Shown: positions 62,519 through 64,000 of the stretch, piece after piece | How positions within the stretch are numbered: position 1 is the first letter of the stretch | How the letters are laid out: each line of letters starts with the position of its first letter | Source of the DNA: Artemia franciscana | Taxonomy: Eukaryota; Arthropoda; Branchiopoda; Anostraca; Artemiidae | NCBI RefSeq assembly: GCF_032884065.1 | Contig: NC_088865.1 | Span: 47,400,368-47,464,367, forward strand | Reading direction: 5' to 3' | Length of the DNA stretch: 64,000 bases | Position numbers and translations under genes: made by a program | Notes under the pieces: model-generated | Told to the model about the DNA's origin: nothing | Database searches by the model: none | Seen by the model: the letters and a program-made list of their open reading frames with translations, nothing else

Positions 62519-63991
62519 TGAAAAAAACAAGTTTTTTTTTAACTGAAAGCAAGGAGCGACATTAAAACTTAAAACGAACAGAAATTACTCCGTATATGAA
62601 AGGGGCTGTTCCCTCCTCAACGCCCCACTTTTTGCGCTAAAGTTTGACTTGTTCTCTAAAGTCTTCTTTTTAAAATAGTGAAAAACTTTAGCGTAAAGAG
62701 CGGGGCGTTGAGGAGGGAACAGCCCCTTTAAAATACAGAGTAATTTAAAATACAGAGTAAAGAGGGATGAGGGTTAGTTGCCCTTCAATCTATTGGTTAC
62801 TTAAAAAGGCATCTAGCACTTTTAATTTCTTACGAACGATTTTATTAATAAGAAATATACATAACTTCCGAATTAACTTTCGTAATGAACTTCTATATTC
62901 TTTTATTTTTATTACGTATAAGAGAGGATTTTCCCCCTTTTTAATACCTTGCTCTTTACACTAAAGCTTAAATTTTTCTCCAATTCTTTAAGAATGACCC
63001 CTGAATCACAAAGGCCGTAGAAGAAATAGTTTATTATTTAGGAAGAGATGAACCCCTCATTGGAGTAATAATTTCCGTTTCTTTTGTTTTGATACTGCCC
63101 CTTACTTTCAGTTGAAATTTTATTTTCATATTTATCTTTTCATTGTTTTTTGTTTTAAATAGTATTAGAAAATCCTCCGCTCCCTTCATGGAAATTTTGT
63201 CCTCCCATGACGATTTCCTCCATAGACAGATCCTATCTTGTAATATCCTCCCCTCAACCCCCTCCCTATCCAAGAAACAATTCCCCCGAAAACGTCTGTA
63301 CACTCCCCAATAACCATTACTATATATAAACACTGGTCAAATTTTGTAACTTGTAGCCCATCCCTCGGGGAATGTGAGGGAGTAAGTCGTCCCGAAAGAA
63401 ATAGTTATTCGGTTTTTTGACTATGATTAACAAAATGGCAATCTCAGAATTGTGACCCGTTGACTTTGGGAAAAAAATGAGTGTGGGAGGGGGTCTAGGT
63501 GCCCTCCAATATTTTTGGTTACTTAAAGGGGATCTAGAACTTTTAATTCCATTTAGACTGAGCCCCCTCGAAACATTCTAGGACCACCGGGCCAATACAA
63601 TCACCCCTGGGGAAAAGAAAAAAACAAAACAAATAAACACGCACACGTGATTAGTCTTCTGGCAAAAAATAAGAAATTCCACATTTTTGAAGATAGGAGC
63701 TTGAAAATTCTACAGTAGAGTTCACTGATACGCTGAATGCGATGGTGTGATTTTCGTTAATGTTATATAACTTTTAGGGGGTGTTTCTCCCTGTTTTCCA
63801 AAATAAGGCAAATTTTCTCAGGCTCGTAATTTTTGACAAGTAAGAATAAAACTGATGAAGCTTATATATTTTAAATCAACATAACTTTTCAATTCTTTTG
63901 ATGTATATTTTAGTAGTAAATCCCATTTTTTAAAGTTTCGTTTACTATTGAGCTGGATCGCTCCTTACTATAGTTCGTTACCACGAACTGT
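62519..63991 (-). repeat. Family A element, copy at right end of window
   Basis: 5' end at the right (AGTTCGTGGTAACGAACT on the complement), palindrome at the left (62525-62745) with its own arm variant (GGCTGTTCCCTCCTCAACG). The left arm continues to the outer end; the right arm stops after GAGTAATTT, which is duplicated, so the palindrome is partly rearranged. Confidence 0.8.
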
Positions 63992-64000
63992 GCGAAAATC

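Overview
This is a eukaryotic nuclear window. It is very AT-rich, repeat-dense and intron-rich, with GT-AG exon boundaries, microsatellites and many decayed transposable elements. The EGF/SEA/mucin gene architecture, the Penelope-like, pogo-like and Helitron remnants, and the particular interspersed repeats fit an invertebrate, most likely a crustacean. The repeats remind me of brine shrimp (Artemia) sequence, but that is recall and has not been checked.

The only convincing host gene lies on the minus strand and spans at least 44.1 kb down to 0.98 kb. Six exons can be read: SEA C-terminal half (44098-43837), EGF-like (38634-38434), EGF-like plus SEA N-terminal half (23734-23458), SEA C-terminal half (17698-17467), a 388-codon Thr/Pro-rich mucin exon (15208-14042), and a terminal exon with a membrane helix and cytoplasmic tail (1258-984). 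All junctions agree in intron phase except one, inside the second SEA domain. The product would be a membrane-tethered mucin-like protein; its 5' exons lie to the right or outside the window. Two decayed copies of the EGF exon sit in tandem at 38.7-39.1 kb.

The rest is mainly mobile DNA. A roughly 1.7 kb non-coding family (here 'family A') occurs about eight times (4.8, 7.9, 20.4, 21.7, 30.6, 35.9, 45.5 and 62.5 kb); well-preserved copies end in a nearly perfect 300-bp palindrome. A second family ('family B') of about 290-bp tandem units lies at 11.9-13.7 kb (+) and 32.8-35.0 kb (-). Other blocks are a Penelope-like remnant (18.5-19.65 kb, -), an RTE-like LINE remnant (25.3-27.05 kb, -), a degraded large TE-associated protein gene (27.5-29.5 kb, -), a pogo/Tigger-like transposase remnant (47.5-48.0 kb, +), tandem repeats (48.95-52.1 kb), a nearly intact non-LTR reverse transcriptase ORF (53.7-56.5 kb, +) and a Helitron with both termini visible (60532-58205, -) set in (AT)n tracts.

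No rRNA genes, CRISPR arrays, operons or bacterial features were seen. Promoters of the host gene cannot be located because its 5' end is not in view.
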